A stretch of 64,000 nt of DNA, from NCBI RefSeq assembly GCF_002920635.1, contig NZ_PQSR01000007.1, forward strand, positions 85,708 to 149,707, in the 5' to 3' direction. The position numbers were made by a program, and so were the translations under genes. Source of the stretch: Streptomyces sp. Ru72. Its GTDB lineage: Bacteria; Actinomycetota; Actinomycetes; Streptomycetales; Streptomycetaceae. The notes beneath the pieces are model-generated. The model had not been told where the DNA came from and searched no databases. It saw only the letters and a program-made list of their open reading frames with translations. Below are positions 6,964-16,567 of this stretch, one piece after another (the stretch's first letter is position 1; each line of letters begins with the position of its first letter).

Positions 6964-8898
6964 ATGCCCATCTCGTACTCGTCCGCGCCCGTGCCCGCCC
7001 CCGTCGACCTCGACCACGACGGCCGCCCGGTGCTCGTGGAGCCGGAGACCCGGCGGCTGAACGGGGAGGTCCGGGAGGCCTACGTGCCGCCGCTGGTGCC
7101 GCCGGTGACCCACGGCTCGCTGGCCGACCTGCCGTTCGAGAACGCGAGCGAGGCGCCCGGCCACCGGGTGCTCAGCCGCCGGGACGCGGACGGCGGCTGG
7201 ACGGATGTGACGGCGGCCCAGTTCGCCGACCAGGTGCTGGCCCTGGCGAAGGGACTGATCTCCGAGGGCCTGATGCCGGGCGACCGGATCGCGGTCATGG
7301 CGCGCACGATCTACGAGTGGACGCTGCTGGACTTCGCGGCCTGGGCGGCCGGCCTGGTCACGGTCCCCGTCTACCCCACCTCCTCGGTGATCCAGATCCG
7401 TTGGATCCTCCAGGACTCCGGCGCGGTGGCCCTGATCACGGAGACGGTCGGCCAGGCTTCGGCCATCGGCCCGGAACGCCACCGCCTGCCCGACCTGCGC
7501 CACGCCTGGGTGATCGAGAAGGGGCACGTGGAGCGGCTGGCCGAGCTGGGCGCGGCGGTCCCCGACCAGGAGGTGACCGTCCGCCGGGGCGTGCTCGGCC
7601 CGGACACCCTCGCCACCCTCGTCTACACCTCGGGCACGACCGGCCGTCCCAAGGGGTGCGCGCTGACACACGGCAACTTCCTTGCGGAGGTGGACAACGC
7701 GACCCGGCTCCTCTACCCGGTCTTCCACGCCAGGACGAGCGAGGAGCCGTCGACGCTGCTGTTCCTGCCGCTGTCGCACGTCTTCGGCCGTATGGTCGCG
7801 GTCGCCTGCATCCGCGCACGGGTACGGCTCGGGCACGCGCCCAGCCTGAAGGCGGAGGACCTGCTGGCCGACCTGGCGAGTTTCCGGCCGACCTTCCTGC
7901 TGGTCATCCCGTACATGCTGGAGAAGGTCTTCAACAACGCCCGGGCGGCGGCCGAGCGCGGCGGCCGGGGAGCGCTGTTCGACCGCGCGGTCTCGGTGGC
8001 CCGCCGCTACGGCGAGGCGCTGGAGGCCCGGCAGCACGGCACCGGCCCCGGCCCGAGCCGCGCCCTGAAGGCGGCCCGCGCCTTCTACGACCCGCTCGTC
8101 TACCGCCGCATCCGCGGCGCCCTGGGCGGCCGGCTCCGCCACGTGATCAGCGGCGGCTCCCCGCTGGGCGTCCCCCTCGCCGCCTTCTACGCGGGCGCAG
8201 GCATCGAGATCTTCGAGGGCTACGGCCTGACGGAGTCGACCGGCGCGGCCACCGTCACGCCTCCTCTCAAGCCCCGGCTGGGCACGGTGGGCTGGCCGCT
8301 GCCCGGCACCCGGGTGCGGATCGCGGCGGACGGCGAGGTGCTGCTCTCCGGCGGGCAGGTCTTCCGCGGCTACTGGGAACCGCACGCGGGCGGCGTCGTC
8401 CCGGCCACCCCCGACGGCTGGTTCCCGACGGGCGACATCGGCCGCCTGGACGACGAGGGCTACCTCACGATCACGGGCCGGAAGAAGGAGATCCTGATCA
8501 CCGCGGGCGGCAAGAACGTGGCGCCCGCCCCGCTGGAGAACTGGCTGCGCTCCCACCCCCTGATCTCGCAGTGCCTGGTCGTCGGCGACGGCCGCCCCTA
8601 TGTCTCCGCCCTCCTCACGCTCGACGTGGACGGCATCACCCACTGGCGCCGGATGAACGGCAAGCATCCCGTCCCGCCGGAGCTGCTGGTGGGGGACGCA
8701 GAGCTCGACGCGGTCCTGCAGCGCGCGGTGGACGAGGCCAACAAACTCGTCTCCCGGCCCGAGTCGATCCGCCGCTTCACGGTCCTGCCCGTGGACTTCA
8801 CCGAGGAGGCCGGGCATCTGACGCCGTCGATGAAGCTGCGCCGCGAGGCGATCATGCGGGACTTCGCCCGGGAGGTGGAGGAGCTGTACGCGCAGTAG
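6964..8898 (+). CDS. AMP-dependent long-chain acyl-CoA synthetase
   Basis: A 644-residue ANL-superfamily ligase that activates a fatty acid to acyl-AMP and then acyl-CoA. The P-loop motif YTSGTTGRPKG is at residues 221-231. Further on are EGYGLTEST, the A8-type PTGDIGRLDDEGYLTITGRK hinge and the GGKNVAPAPLE lysine region. AGGAGC precedes the ATG. It is divergent from fabG-maoC across a 281-base gap that contains the fabG operators, fitting a shared lipid theme. The C-terminal adenylation subdomain and length are normal for long-chain enzymes. Confidence 0.9.
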   Translation: MPISYSSAPVPAPVDLDHDGRPVLVEPETRRLNGEVREAYVPPLVPPVTHGSLADLPFENASEAPGHRVLSRRDADGGWTDVTAAQFADQVLALAKGLISEGLMPGDRIAVMARTIYEWTLLDFAAWAAGLVTVPVYPTSSVIQIRWILQDSGAVALITETVGQASAIGPERHRLPDLRHAWVIEKGHVERLAELGAAVPDQEVTVRRGVLGPDTLATLVYTSGTTGRPKGCALTHGNFLAEVDNATRLLYPVFHARTSEEPSTLLFLPLSHVFGRMVAVACIRARVRLGHAPSLKAEDLLADLASFRPTFLLVIPYMLEKVFNNARAAAERGGRGALFDRAVSVARRYGEALEARQHGTGPGPSRALKAARAFYDPLVYRRIRGALGGRLRHVISGGSPLGVPLAAFYAGAGIEIFEGYGLTESTGAATVTPPLKPRLGTVGWPLPGTRVRIAADGEVLLSGGQVFRGYWEPHAGGVVPATPDGWFPTGDIGRLDDEGYLTITGRKKEILITAGGKNVAPAPLENWLRSHPLISQCLVVGDGRPYVSALLTLDVDGITHWRRMNGKHPVPPELLVGDAELDAVLQRAVDEANKLVSRPESIRRFTVLPVDFTEEAGHLTPSMKLRREAIMRDFAREVEELYAQ

Positions 8899-9042
8899 GG
8901 CCCGTGCGTCACGCCCCGCCGGCGACGGATTCACCCGTTCGAGAACGCCACTAGCCCACCTGGCCGCAGGCGGCGGCCGTGCTGGCGGCGGTCCGGGGCC
9001 CCCCGTGCTTCCATCGCGTCCAGAGGCGTCGAGGAGGCTCAC

Positions 9043-10050
9043 ATGATGGCCGATGATCCACAGCAGGACACCCACGCCCGATCGGGTGCACCCCGGCGGC
9101 GCGTGCTGGCCGCGGCCGCCGCGCTGGCGCCCGTGCTGGCCGCCGCGCACACCGCCCCCGCCCGTGCCCTGCCCGCCGCGGGGGACCACGGACACCGGGA
9201 CGGGCCGGTCAGTCCGGTGCGCACCGGCCTCGCGGACTGGGCGGACGTGGCCAAGGCGCTGGGCCGCGGCGGCGACATGAAGCGCGACCTGATGTACCAC
9301 ACGGGCCTGCCGCGCCGGGACCTGTCGGTGATCTCCGAGGGCGTCCTCGTCAAACCCGAACTCGCCCTGGGCTCCCACGTGTCCTTCGTCCGCTACGCCG
9401 ACGGCAGCACGATGACGATGGGCGACCTGGTGGTCACCGAGCGGGAACTGCAGCCGTTCCTCGACGTCCTCCAGCAGCACCGGATCGCGGTGACCGCGCT
9501 CCACAAGCACCTGCTCTCCCAGATGCCCGACATCTGGTGGGTGCACGTCCACGCGCACGGCCACGACCCGGTGACCGTGGCCCGCGGGCTGCGCGCGGCG
9601 TTCGACCGTACCGGCACCCCGCCCCCGCAGCGTCCCGCACCGTCCGGCCACACCCTGGACACCGCGGGCATCGACGCGGCGCTGGGCGTCAAGGGAACCT
9701 ACGACGACGGGGTCTACAAGAGCCTCTTCATCCGCCGCGAGACCATCACCGAGGGCGGCATGGCGCTGCCGCCGGGCCTGGGGTCGACCACCGCCTTCAA
9801 CTGGCAGCCACTGGGCGGCGGCCGGGTGGCGATCAGCGGCGACGTGGCGATGGTCGCCGAGGAGGTCCAGAACGTCCTCGCGGCCCTCAGGCGCGCCAAG
9901 ACCCAGCTGGTCGAGCTGCACAACCACGGGCTGAGGGACGAACCCCGCCTGTTCTTCACCCACTTCTGGGCCGTCGGGGACGCCGTCACGCTGGCCCGGG
10001 GCCTGCGCCCCGCGGTGGACGCCACCAACGCGGCTCCGGCCGGCGCTTGA
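9043..10050 (+). CDS. Exported DUF1259 protein
   Basis: A 335-residue protein with an arginine-led export signal (RRRVLAAAAALAPVLAAAHTA, ending near ALPAA) followed by two related DUF1259 halves. Each half contains a pattern like LHKHLLSQMPDIWWVHVHAHG or LHNHGLRDEPRLFFTHFWA. The histidine-rich pairs suggest metal binding, but the function of DUF1259 is not established. GAGGAGG lies before the start; ATG codons at 9043 and 9046 are both possible. Its downstream neighbour in the same direction is a cytochrome P450, 72 bases away. Confidence 0.75.
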   Translation: MMADDPQQDTHARSGAPRRRVLAAAAALAPVLAAAHTAPARALPAAGDHGHRDGPVSPVRTGLADWADVAKALGRGGDMKRDLMYHTGLPRRDLSVISEGVLVKPELALGSHVSFVRYADGSTMTMGDLVVTERELQPFLDVLQQHRIAVTALHKHLLSQMPDIWWVHVHAHGHDPVTVARGLRAAFDRTGTPPPQRPAPSGHTLDTAGIDAALGVKGTYDDGVYKSLFIRRETITEGGMALPPGLGSTTAFNWQPLGGGRVAISGDVAMVAEEVQNVLAALRRAKTQLVELHNHGLRDEPRLFFTHFWAVGDAVTLARGLRPAVDATNAAPAGA

Positions 10051-10122
10051 AGAGACGTCATCCCCCCGCTTCCGGTACCGCCGGGGGCCAAGCAGAGCAC
10101 GTGGACGAGGGAGAACCCCGCG

Positions 10123-11328
10123 ATGACCCAGAGCACCGAGCCCATGATGTGCCCGTTCGACTTCAGCGAGGGTCTGGAGTTCGATCCCGCGCTCGCGGAG
10201 CTGATGGCCCGCGATTCCATCACCCGTATCCGGCTGCCGTACGGCGACGGCGCCGCCTGGCTGATCACCGACTTCGAGGGCGTACGGCAGGTGACCACCG
10301 ACCAGCGGTTCAGCCGGGCGGCGATCATGGGCCACGACTATCCGCGGCTGACCCCGGAGCCCATCGTCTCCCCGGAGTCCATCAACGTGATGGACCCGCC
10401 GCACAGCAGCCGCCTGCGCCGCCTGGCGTCCCAGGGCTTCGCCCGGGGACACGTGGAGCGGATGCGGCAGCGGATCGTCCGGCTGGCCGACACCCTGCTG
10501 GAGGAGATGGCCGAGCAGGGGCCGCCCGCGGACCTCGTCCAGCACCTGTCCAACCAGCTCCCGCAGCAGACCATCTACGACGTCCTCGGCATCCCCCGCG
10601 AGGACTGGGCGCGGATGCAGGAGTACGCGCACCAGTTGCTCGAGACCGGGCCGGACAGCCGCGAGACCGCCGCGAACGCCAAGGCCGCGCTGCGCTCCTA
10701 CTTCCTGGAGCAGGTCGAGCAGCGGCGGCGCACACCCGGGAACGACCTGATCAGCGCGCTGGCCGCGGCCAAGGACGGCGACGACGTCCTCGACGACGAG
10801 GAACTGGCGGTCATGGCGCTGACGCTGGTGCTCAGCGGGCAGGACACCGCCACCTGCCAGATCAGCGACATCTGCTACCTGCTGCTGACCCGGCCGGAGC
10901 TGATGGAACACCTCAGGAGCCGTCCGGAGTCCCTCACCGACGTCATCAACGAGCTGCTCCGCTACATCCCGTTCCGCAAGGGGGTCGGCATCCCCCGGGT
11001 GGCGCTGGAGGACGTCGAGATGGACGGCGTACGCATCCGCAAGGGCGACTTCGTCCACGTGTCGTACCTGACGGCGAACCGTGACCCGAAGCGCTACCCG
11101 GACCCGGACGTCATCGACCCGGAGCGGCCGCCCATGCCTCATATGACGTTCGGCTGGGGCGGCCACCGCTGCATCGCCGTACCGCTGGCCATGGCGGAGC
11201 TGGAGGTGGCCATCGGGCGCCTGGTGGAACGGTTCCCGACGCTGCGGCTCGCCGTGCCGGCGGAGGAGATCCGCTGGGACACGGAAACGATCCGCCGCTT
11301 TCCGCTGGAGCTGCCGGTGACCTGGTGA
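10123..11328 (+). CDS. Cytochrome P450
   Basis: A 401-residue soluble bacterial P450. The haem loop FGWGGHRCIAVPLA has its ligand at Cys350. The I-helix oxygen-activation motif is SGQDTA, and the K-helix ExxR appears as ELLR. No ferredoxin gene is adjacent, so it must borrow redox partners from elsewhere. It follows the DUF1259 gene and is convergent with azlD (15-base gap). Actinobacterial P450s oxidise diverse small molecules and the substrate cannot be predicted. Confidence 0.92.
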   Translation: MTQSTEPMMCPFDFSEGLEFDPALAELMARDSITRIRLPYGDGAAWLITDFEGVRQVTTDQRFSRAAIMGHDYPRLTPEPIVSPESINVMDPPHSSRLRRLASQGFARGHVERMRQRIVRLADTLLEEMAEQGPPADLVQHLSNQLPQQTIYDVLGIPREDWARMQEYAHQLLETGPDSRETAANAKAALRSYFLEQVEQRRRTPGNDLISALAAAKDGDDVLDDEELAVMALTLVLSGQDTATCQISDICYLLLTRPELMEHLRSRPESLTDVINELLRYIPFRKGVGIPRVALEDVEMDGVRIRKGDFVHVSYLTANRDPKRYPDPDVIDPERPPMPHMTFGWGGHRCIAVPLAMAELEVAIGRLVERFPTLRLAVPAEEIRWDTETIRRFPLELPVTW

Positions 11329-11343
11329 GGCGCGGCCGGGCGG

Positions 11344-11658
11344 TCAGGCCACCCCGGCCGCCCGCAGCAGGGCCGTCGTGGCCGCCGCGCCCAGCACGAC
11401 GACCACGAACGGCGCCCGTCGCCACGCCAGACCCACGGCCACCAGGACCCCGGCCGGGCGCGCCCACCCGGCGAAGGCGCCCGACTCGGTGAGCGCGCCC
11501 GTCGCCAGCAGCGCGACCAGCAGCACCACAGCTCCCGCCGACAGCAACCGCTGGACCCGGCCGGGGAGTTCGACTCGGCCGTGCAGCAGCGGACCCGCCA
11601 GCCGGAAGGCGTACGTCCCCACGGCCAGCGCCACGATCGCGGCGAACGTCGCCCTCAT
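11344..11658 (-). CDS. azlD: AzlD-family branched-chain amino acid exporter small subunit
   Basis: A 104-residue integral membrane protein with about three or four hydrophobic helices (MRATFAAIVALAVGTYAFRL at the start, VVVVLGAAATTALL at the end). AzlD pairs with AzlC to export branched-chain amino acids and analogues. Its ATG overlaps the azlC stop by four bases, so the two are co-translated. Confidence 0.85.
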   Translation of the reverse strand: MRATFAAIVALAVGTYAFRLAGPLLHGRVELPGRVQRLLSAGAVVLLVALLATGALTESGAFAGWARPAGVLVAVGLAWRRAPFVVVVLGAAATTALLRAAGVA

Positions 11659-12371
11659 GCCTGCCTCCCCGAGCCCTGTCGGCCCAGCGCGAGCAGCCCT
11701 GCCAGTGCCAGCAGCACCGGCAGCCCGGCCGGCACGAACGGTGTCACCGCGAGGGCCACCGCGCCACCCGCCAGTGCCGCCCGCCGTACTCCCGCGTCGT
11801 CCCGTACGGATGGCAAAACCAGCGCCGCCAGAACGGCGGGGAAGGCGGCGTCCAGCCCGAAGGCGCCGGTGTCGCCGAGCGCGCTCCCGGCGAGGGCCCC
11901 GCCGAACACGCTCAGGTTCCACACCGCGTACATCCCGATCCCGGAGACCCAGAAGGCCGCGCGGCGCCGGGCCGGGTCCCGCTGGGCCAGGGCGAAGGCC
12001 GCCGTCTCGTCGGTCACCAGATGAGCGCCCAGGAACCGCGTCGCGCGCCCCCGGCCGCCCAGCACGTCCGCCACCGCGAGGCTGAAGGCCGCCGTGCGTG
12101 TGTTCAGCAGCAGGCCCGTCGCCGCCGCGGCCAAGGGGCCGCCCCCGGCGAGCAGGATCCCCACCGCGCTGAACTGAGCGGAGCCCGCGTACACCACCAG
12201 CGACATCACCACGGGCACCCACACCGGCAGCCCGCCCGCGACCGCGATCGCTCCGAACGACACGCCGACCACCCCGCTGGCGAGGCAGACGAGGGAGACG
12301 TCCCGGAGCAGGGCCCGGTCCACGGTCGTCGGCAAGGGGAGGACATCGGGTGTTCGGAACGGCGAACGCAT
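11655..12371 (-). CDS. azlC: AzlC-family branched-chain amino acid exporter large subunit
   Basis: A 238-residue polytopic membrane protein. The family signature LASGVVGVSFGAIAVAGGLP and VYAGSAQFSAVGILLAGGGP regions are clear, with roughly seven helices. It forms the AzlCD exporter with the next gene. The ATG at 12371 has AGGAA five bases upstream and is preferred to an upstream in-frame TTG. The divergent XRE-cupin regulator starts 70 bases away, probably its controller. Confidence 0.88.
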   Translation of the reverse strand: MRSPFRTPDVLPLPTTVDRALLRDVSLVCLASGVVGVSFGAIAVAGGLPVWVPVVMSLVVYAGSAQFSAVGILLAGGGPLAAAATGLLLNTRTAAFSLAVADVLGGRGRATRFLGAHLVTDETAAFALAQRDPARRRAAFWVSGIGMYAVWNLSVFGGALAGSALGDTGAFGLDAAFPAVLAALVLPSVRDDAGVRRAALAGGAVALAVTPFVPAGLPVLLALAGLLALGRQGSGRQA

Positions 12372-12399
12372 GTTTCCTACAATGGACAACAGCCTCTCT

Positions 12400-12415
12400 G
12401 TTCGTCAAGGCGAAC
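12400..12415. promoter_or_regulatory. Inverted repeat between azlC and its divergent regulator
   Basis: GTTCG-TCAAGG-CGAAC is a 5-bp inverted repeat with a six-base centre in the 69-base divergent gap. Further GCGAAC/GTTCG words occur at 12363-12367 and 12431-12435. A binding site for the XRE-cupin protein is plausible but unproved. Confidence 0.4.
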
Positions 12416-12440
12416 GAGCGTACCGACGGAGCGAACATTG

Positions 12441-13016
12441 ATGACCGACGACACCGCCGCCCCACCGCCCCGCCTCCCGCTTGACTGGATCGCCACCGCC
12501 CTGCGCCGTGAGCGCACGCGTGCCGGGCTCTCCCTCTCCGAGCTGGCCAAGCGCGCAGGCATCGCCAAGTCCACGCTGTCCCAGCTGGAGGCGGCGGGCG
12601 GCAATCCCAGCGTGGAGACCCTGTGGGCGCTGGGGGTCGCCCTCGGCGTGCCGTTCAGCGCGCTGGTCGAACCGCCCGCCCCGGCCGTTCAGGTGATCCG
12701 CGCGGGCCAGGGGCCGACCGTGCACTCGGAGCAGGCCGGCTACGCGGCGACCCTGCTGTCCGCGAGCCCGCCCGGCGCGCGCCGGGATCTCTACCACATC
12801 CGACTGGACCCGGGAGTCGCGCGGGTGTCGGAACCCCATATTCCGGGCAGTGTGGAGCACTTGGTCGTGAGTGAGGGGCGGGTTCTCGCCGGGCCGCGCG
12901 GTGAGGAAGTGGAGCTGGGCCCCGGGGACTACATGGCGTTCCGCGGCGACGTCGCCCATTCGTACGAGGCGCTGGCACCCGGGAGCGCCTTCGTGCTCGT
13001 CATGCAGCACGTGTGA
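12441..13016 (+). CDS. XRE-family regulator with cupin domain
   Basis: A 191-residue two-domain regulator. An XRE helix-turn-helix lies at about residues 17-70 (RTRAGLSLSELAKRAGIAKSTLSQLEAAGGNPSVETL). A C-terminal cupin barrel covers residues 110-190, with GSVEHLVVSEGRVLAG and ELGPGDYMAFRGDVAHSYEA. Such proteins sense small ligands through the cupin. Divergent orientation to azlCD, with a shared 69-base promoter gap, suggests it controls the exporter. It ends in a strong hairpin at 13085. Confidence 0.88.
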   Translation: MTDDTAAPPPRLPLDWIATALRRERTRAGLSLSELAKRAGIAKSTLSQLEAAGGNPSVETLWALGVALGVPFSALVEPPAPAVQVIRAGQGPTVHSEQAGYAATLLSASPPGARRDLYHIRLDPGVARVSEPHIPGSVEHLVVSEGRVLAGPRGEEVELGPGDYMAFRGDVAHSYEALAPGSAFVLVMQHV

Positions 13017-13084
13017 GTGCGCCGAGGCTCTTGTGGGAAAGACCGGCGCATCCCGGAGAATTCGCGAAGAATTCACCGAAAGGC

Positions 13085-13117
13085 AGGAGCCCCGCCGCCG
13101 AATGGCGCGGGGCTCCT
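13085..13117. terminator. Rho-independent-type hairpin between xre-cupin and cold-shock genes
   Basis: AGGAGCCCCGC at 13085-13095 pairs with GCGGGGCTCCT at 13107-13117, an 11-bp stem with an 11-base loop followed by TGG. There is no long U-tract, as is usual in Streptomyces. It lies between convergent genes and may serve both. Confidence 0.7.
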
Positions 13118-13157
13118 TGGGTACTGCTCTCAGTTCTGGATCAGGGACTCAGCGATC

Positions 13158-13361
13158 TCAGATCGCGGTGACGTTCTCCGCCTGCGGGCCCTTCGGGCCC
13201 TGCGTCACGTCGAAGGAGACCTGCTGGTTCTCCTCGAGGGAACGGAAGCCGTTCGCGTTGATCGCGGAGTAGTGGACGAAGACGTCCGGGCCGCCGCCTT
13301 CCTGGGCGATGAAGCCAAAGCCCTTCTCGGCGTTGAACCACTTCACGGTTCCGGTAGCCAT
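13158..13361 (-). CDS. Cold-shock protein (CspA/ScoF family)
   Basis: A 67-residue single CSD-fold RNA chaperone. RNP1 is KGFGFI at residues 13-18, RNP2 is VFVHYSAI, and the ending is ENVTAI. It binds single-stranded RNA and DNA and melts mRNA structure. AAGGAGG sits four bases before the ATG. It has a roughly 150-base leader with repeated ACTGCA words. Streptomyces carry several such paralogues, often highly expressed without cold. Confidence 0.95.
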   Translation of the reverse strand: MATGTVKWFNAEKGFGFIAQEGGGPDVFVHYSAINANGFRSLEENQQVSFDVTQGPKGPQAENVTAI

Positions 13362-13546
13362 AAGCCCTCCTTGGGCCCAAAGGGTTGCCCTGCTCCAGAA
13401 CTGCAAGTGTGAAAACGGAACCGCTGCACAACTGCATATGTCTGAAAACGACGAGAGCCCGCGGTCACATGCTCCGCAGGCTCTGTACTGCAAGGAAACC
13501 AAACTGCAACTTGCTGTGAGCCTAGCACGCGGGCAGGGAAAAGCAA
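13362..13546 (-). promoter_or_regulatory. Promoter and long 5' leader of the cold-shock gene
   Basis: On the minus strand a candidate -35 TTGCTT (13541-13546) and -10 TAGGCT (13519-13524) are separated by 16 bases, placing the start of transcription near 13511 and giving a leader of about 150 bases. The leader holds four TGCAGT words (forward ACTGCA at 13400, 13431, 13487 and 13503) and a hairpin with GAGCC/GGCTC ends at 13455-13483. Long structured leaders are a hallmark of csp genes. Confidence 0.5.
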
Positions 13547-13639
13547 TAGAGGTCAAGATCACGTCACCCGTACGTTTGAATGCTCCGGGAACCCTTGACA
13601 ACGGGGGTCGGGGACGGTGGCCTACGGGGCGGGGGCTAG

Positions 13640-14497
<858 letters not shown>

Positions 14498-14530
14498 GGG
14501 AGTTGTCCGCTCCGTCCCTACGCTGTCCGG

Positions 14531-15256
14531 GTGGATCTGGACCTCTGGGCGGCCGTCGGCGCCGCGGTGTGGGGTGCGGCGGCCGGCGTGCTGGTGCCCC
14601 GTGCCGCGTACCGGCTGTCCGTCGAGCCCGGGCAGCAGTGGCGGGACCGGTGCCCGGACGGGCATCCGATCGGCGGATGGGTCGGACGGGCGCGGTGTGC
14701 GGACGGGCGGCGGTACGGCCCCGCGGCCGTGCTCGTGGGCGCGGTCACCGCGCTGGTGTGCGCGGTGCTCGCGCTCGCCACCGGCACGCGCCCGGAGCTG
14801 GCCGTGTGGCTGCTGCTCGCCCCCGTCGGCGTCCTGCTGACCCTCGTGGACTTCCGGGTGCAGCGCCTGCCGGACGTCCTGACCCTGCCGCTGGCCTGTG
14901 CCGCCCCCGCCCTGCTGGGGCTGGCCGCGCTGGCGCCCGAGCACGCGGGACGGTGGCGCACCGCACTGCTCGGCGCGCTCGTGCTGGGCGGCGCCTACTT
15001 CCTGCTGTTCCTCCTCAACCCGCACGGCCTCGGCTTCGGGGACGTCAAGCTGGCGCCCGGGCTCGGGGCGGTGCTCGGCTGGTACGGCTGGGGGACCGTG
15101 GTGCTCGGGACCTTCGCAGGGTTCCTGTTCGGGGGGCTGTACGGGCTCGGGCTCGTCCTCGCCCGGCGCGCCGGGCGGCGTACGACGATCCCGTTCGGGC
15201 CGTTCCTCATCGCGGGCGCGTTCGTCGGGCTGGTCATCGGTGCGTACGCGGCCTGA
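14531..15256 (+). CDS. A24-family prepilin-type peptidase
   Basis: A 241-residue membrane aspartic peptidase, about six or seven helices. The two catalytic aspartates are Asp107 (LLTLVDFRVQRLPD) and Asp171 in the GFGD motif (168-171). Two cysteines at 41 and 56 sit in the N-terminal cytoplasmic loop, where full prepilin peptidases have a zinc-binding CxxC pair; here the arrangement is reduced. No pilin or secretion ATPase gene is nearby, so the substrate is unclear. TACGCT ends six bases before the GTG, again leaderless-like. Confidence 0.85.
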   Translation: MDLDLWAAVGAAVWGAAAGVLVPRAAYRLSVEPGQQWRDRCPDGHPIGGWVGRARCADGRRYGPAAVLVGAVTALVCAVLALATGTRPELAVWLLLAPVGVLLTLVDFRVQRLPDVLTLPLACAAPALLGLAALAPEHAGRWRTALLGALVLGGAYFLLFLLNPHGLGFGDVKLAPGLGAVLGWYGWGTVVLGTFAGFLFGGLYGLGLVLARRAGRRTTIPFGPFLIAGAFVGLVIGAYAA

Positions 15257-15345
15257 CGTCGGTCCTGCAAAAGCGCTGGCGTAGGCTGGTTCGGTCCGTT
15301 CGCGACCCTTACGTGTCCGTCCATCCCCCGCCGAAAGGGAGCCCG

Positions 15346-16560
15346 GTGACCGAGAAGGCCGACCTCACGTCCATTGATGTCACAGCCGTGCTCGACCGTG
15401 CCGCCGCCGGTGGGCGGATCACCCCCGAGGAAGCGCTCGTCCTCTACCGCGAGGCGCCGCTGCACGCGCTGGGCGCCGCGGCCGACGCTGTGCGCCGCCG
15501 CAAGTACGCCGGGATCGAGCACATCGCGACGTACATCATCGAGCGCAACATCAACTACACGAACGTGTGTGTGACGGCGTGCAAGTTCTGCGCCTTCTAC
15601 GCGGCCCCCAAGGACACGGAGAAGGGCTGGACGCGCGACCTCGACGACATCCTGCGCCGCTGCGCCGAGACCGTCGAACTCGGCGGCACCCAGATCATGT
15701 TCCAGGGCGGCCACCACCCCGACTACGGCGTCGAGTACTACGAGCGGCACTTCCGCGCCATCAAGGAGGCGTTCCCCCAGCTGGTCATCCACAGCCTGGG
15801 GGCCTCCGAGGTGGAGCACATGGCCCGTATCTCGGGCGTGTCCGTGGAGGAGGCCATCTCCCGCATCCACGCCGCCGGGCTCGACTCCTTCGCCGGTGCC
15901 GGTGCCGAACTGCTGCCCGAGCGGCCGCGCAAGGCGATCGCCCCGCTGAAGGAGAGCGGCGAGCGCTGGCTGGAGATCATGGAGACCGCGCACCGGCTGG
16001 GCGTGGAGTCGACCTCCACCATGCTGATGGGTACGGGCGAGACGAACGCCGAGCGCATCGAGCACCTGCGGATGATCCGCGACGTGCAGGACCGCACGGG
16101 CGGGTTCCGGGCGTTCATCCCGTACACCTACCAACCCGAGAACAACCACCTGAAGGGCCGCACCCAGGCGACCATCTTCGAGTACCTGCGGATGATCGCG
16201 GTCGCCCGCCTCTTCCTCGACAACGTCCGGCACATCCAGGGTTCCTGGCTGACCACCGGCAAGGACGTCGGCCAACTGACCCTGCACTACGGCGCCGACG
16301 ACCTCGGCTCGATCATGCTCGAGGAGAACGTCGTCTCCTCGGCCGGCGCCAAGCACCGCTCCAACCGCATGGAGATCATCGACCTGATCCGGAAGGCGGG
16401 GCGCGTCCCGGCCCAGCGGTCGACGACGTACGAGCACCTCGTGGTCCACGACGACCCGGCGAACGACCCGGTCGACGACCGCGTGATGTCCCACATCTCC
16501 TCCACGGCCATCGAGGGCGGCACGGCCCACCCGGAGTTGAAGCTCCTGGCCTCCAACTAG
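15346..16560 (+). CDS. mqnC: Cyclic dehypoxanthine futalosine synthase MqnC
   Basis: A 404-residue radical SAM enzyme that cyclises dehypoxanthine futalosine in the futalosine pathway. The cluster cysteines are Cys75, Cys79 and Cys82 (CVTACKFC). Other family marks are GGTQIMFQGGHHPDYG, FAGAGAELLPERPR and YTYQPENN. An open frame continues far upstream but has no similarity there. The GTG at 15346 follows AAAGGGAG. The small amidohydrolase-like gene starts eight bases after its stop. Confidence 0.94.
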   Translation: MTEKADLTSIDVTAVLDRAAAGGRITPEEALVLYREAPLHALGAAADAVRRRKYAGIEHIATYIIERNINYTNVCVTACKFCAFYAAPKDTEKGWTRDLDDILRRCAETVELGGTQIMFQGGHHPDYGVEYYERHFRAIKEAFPQLVIHSLGASEVEHMARISGVSVEEAISRIHAAGLDSFAGAGAELLPERPRKAIAPLKESGERWLEIMETAHRLGVESTSTMLMGTGETNAERIEHLRMIRDVQDRTGGFRAFIPYTYQPENNHLKGRTQATIFEYLRMIAVARLFLDNVRHIQGSWLTTGKDVGQLTLHYGADDLGSIMLEENVVSSAGAKHRSNRMEIIDLIRKAGRVPAQRSTTYEHLVVHDDPANDPVDDRVMSHISSTAIEGGTAHPELKLLASN

Positions 16561-16567
16561 GGCGCGC

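Noticed and set aside
6766..11166. A 1466-codon minus-strand open frame
   Set aside because: It lies antisense to the acyl-CoA ligase, DUF1259 and P450 genes and is low-complexity Arg/Gly/Val/His without domains; such shadows are expected in GC-rich DNA.
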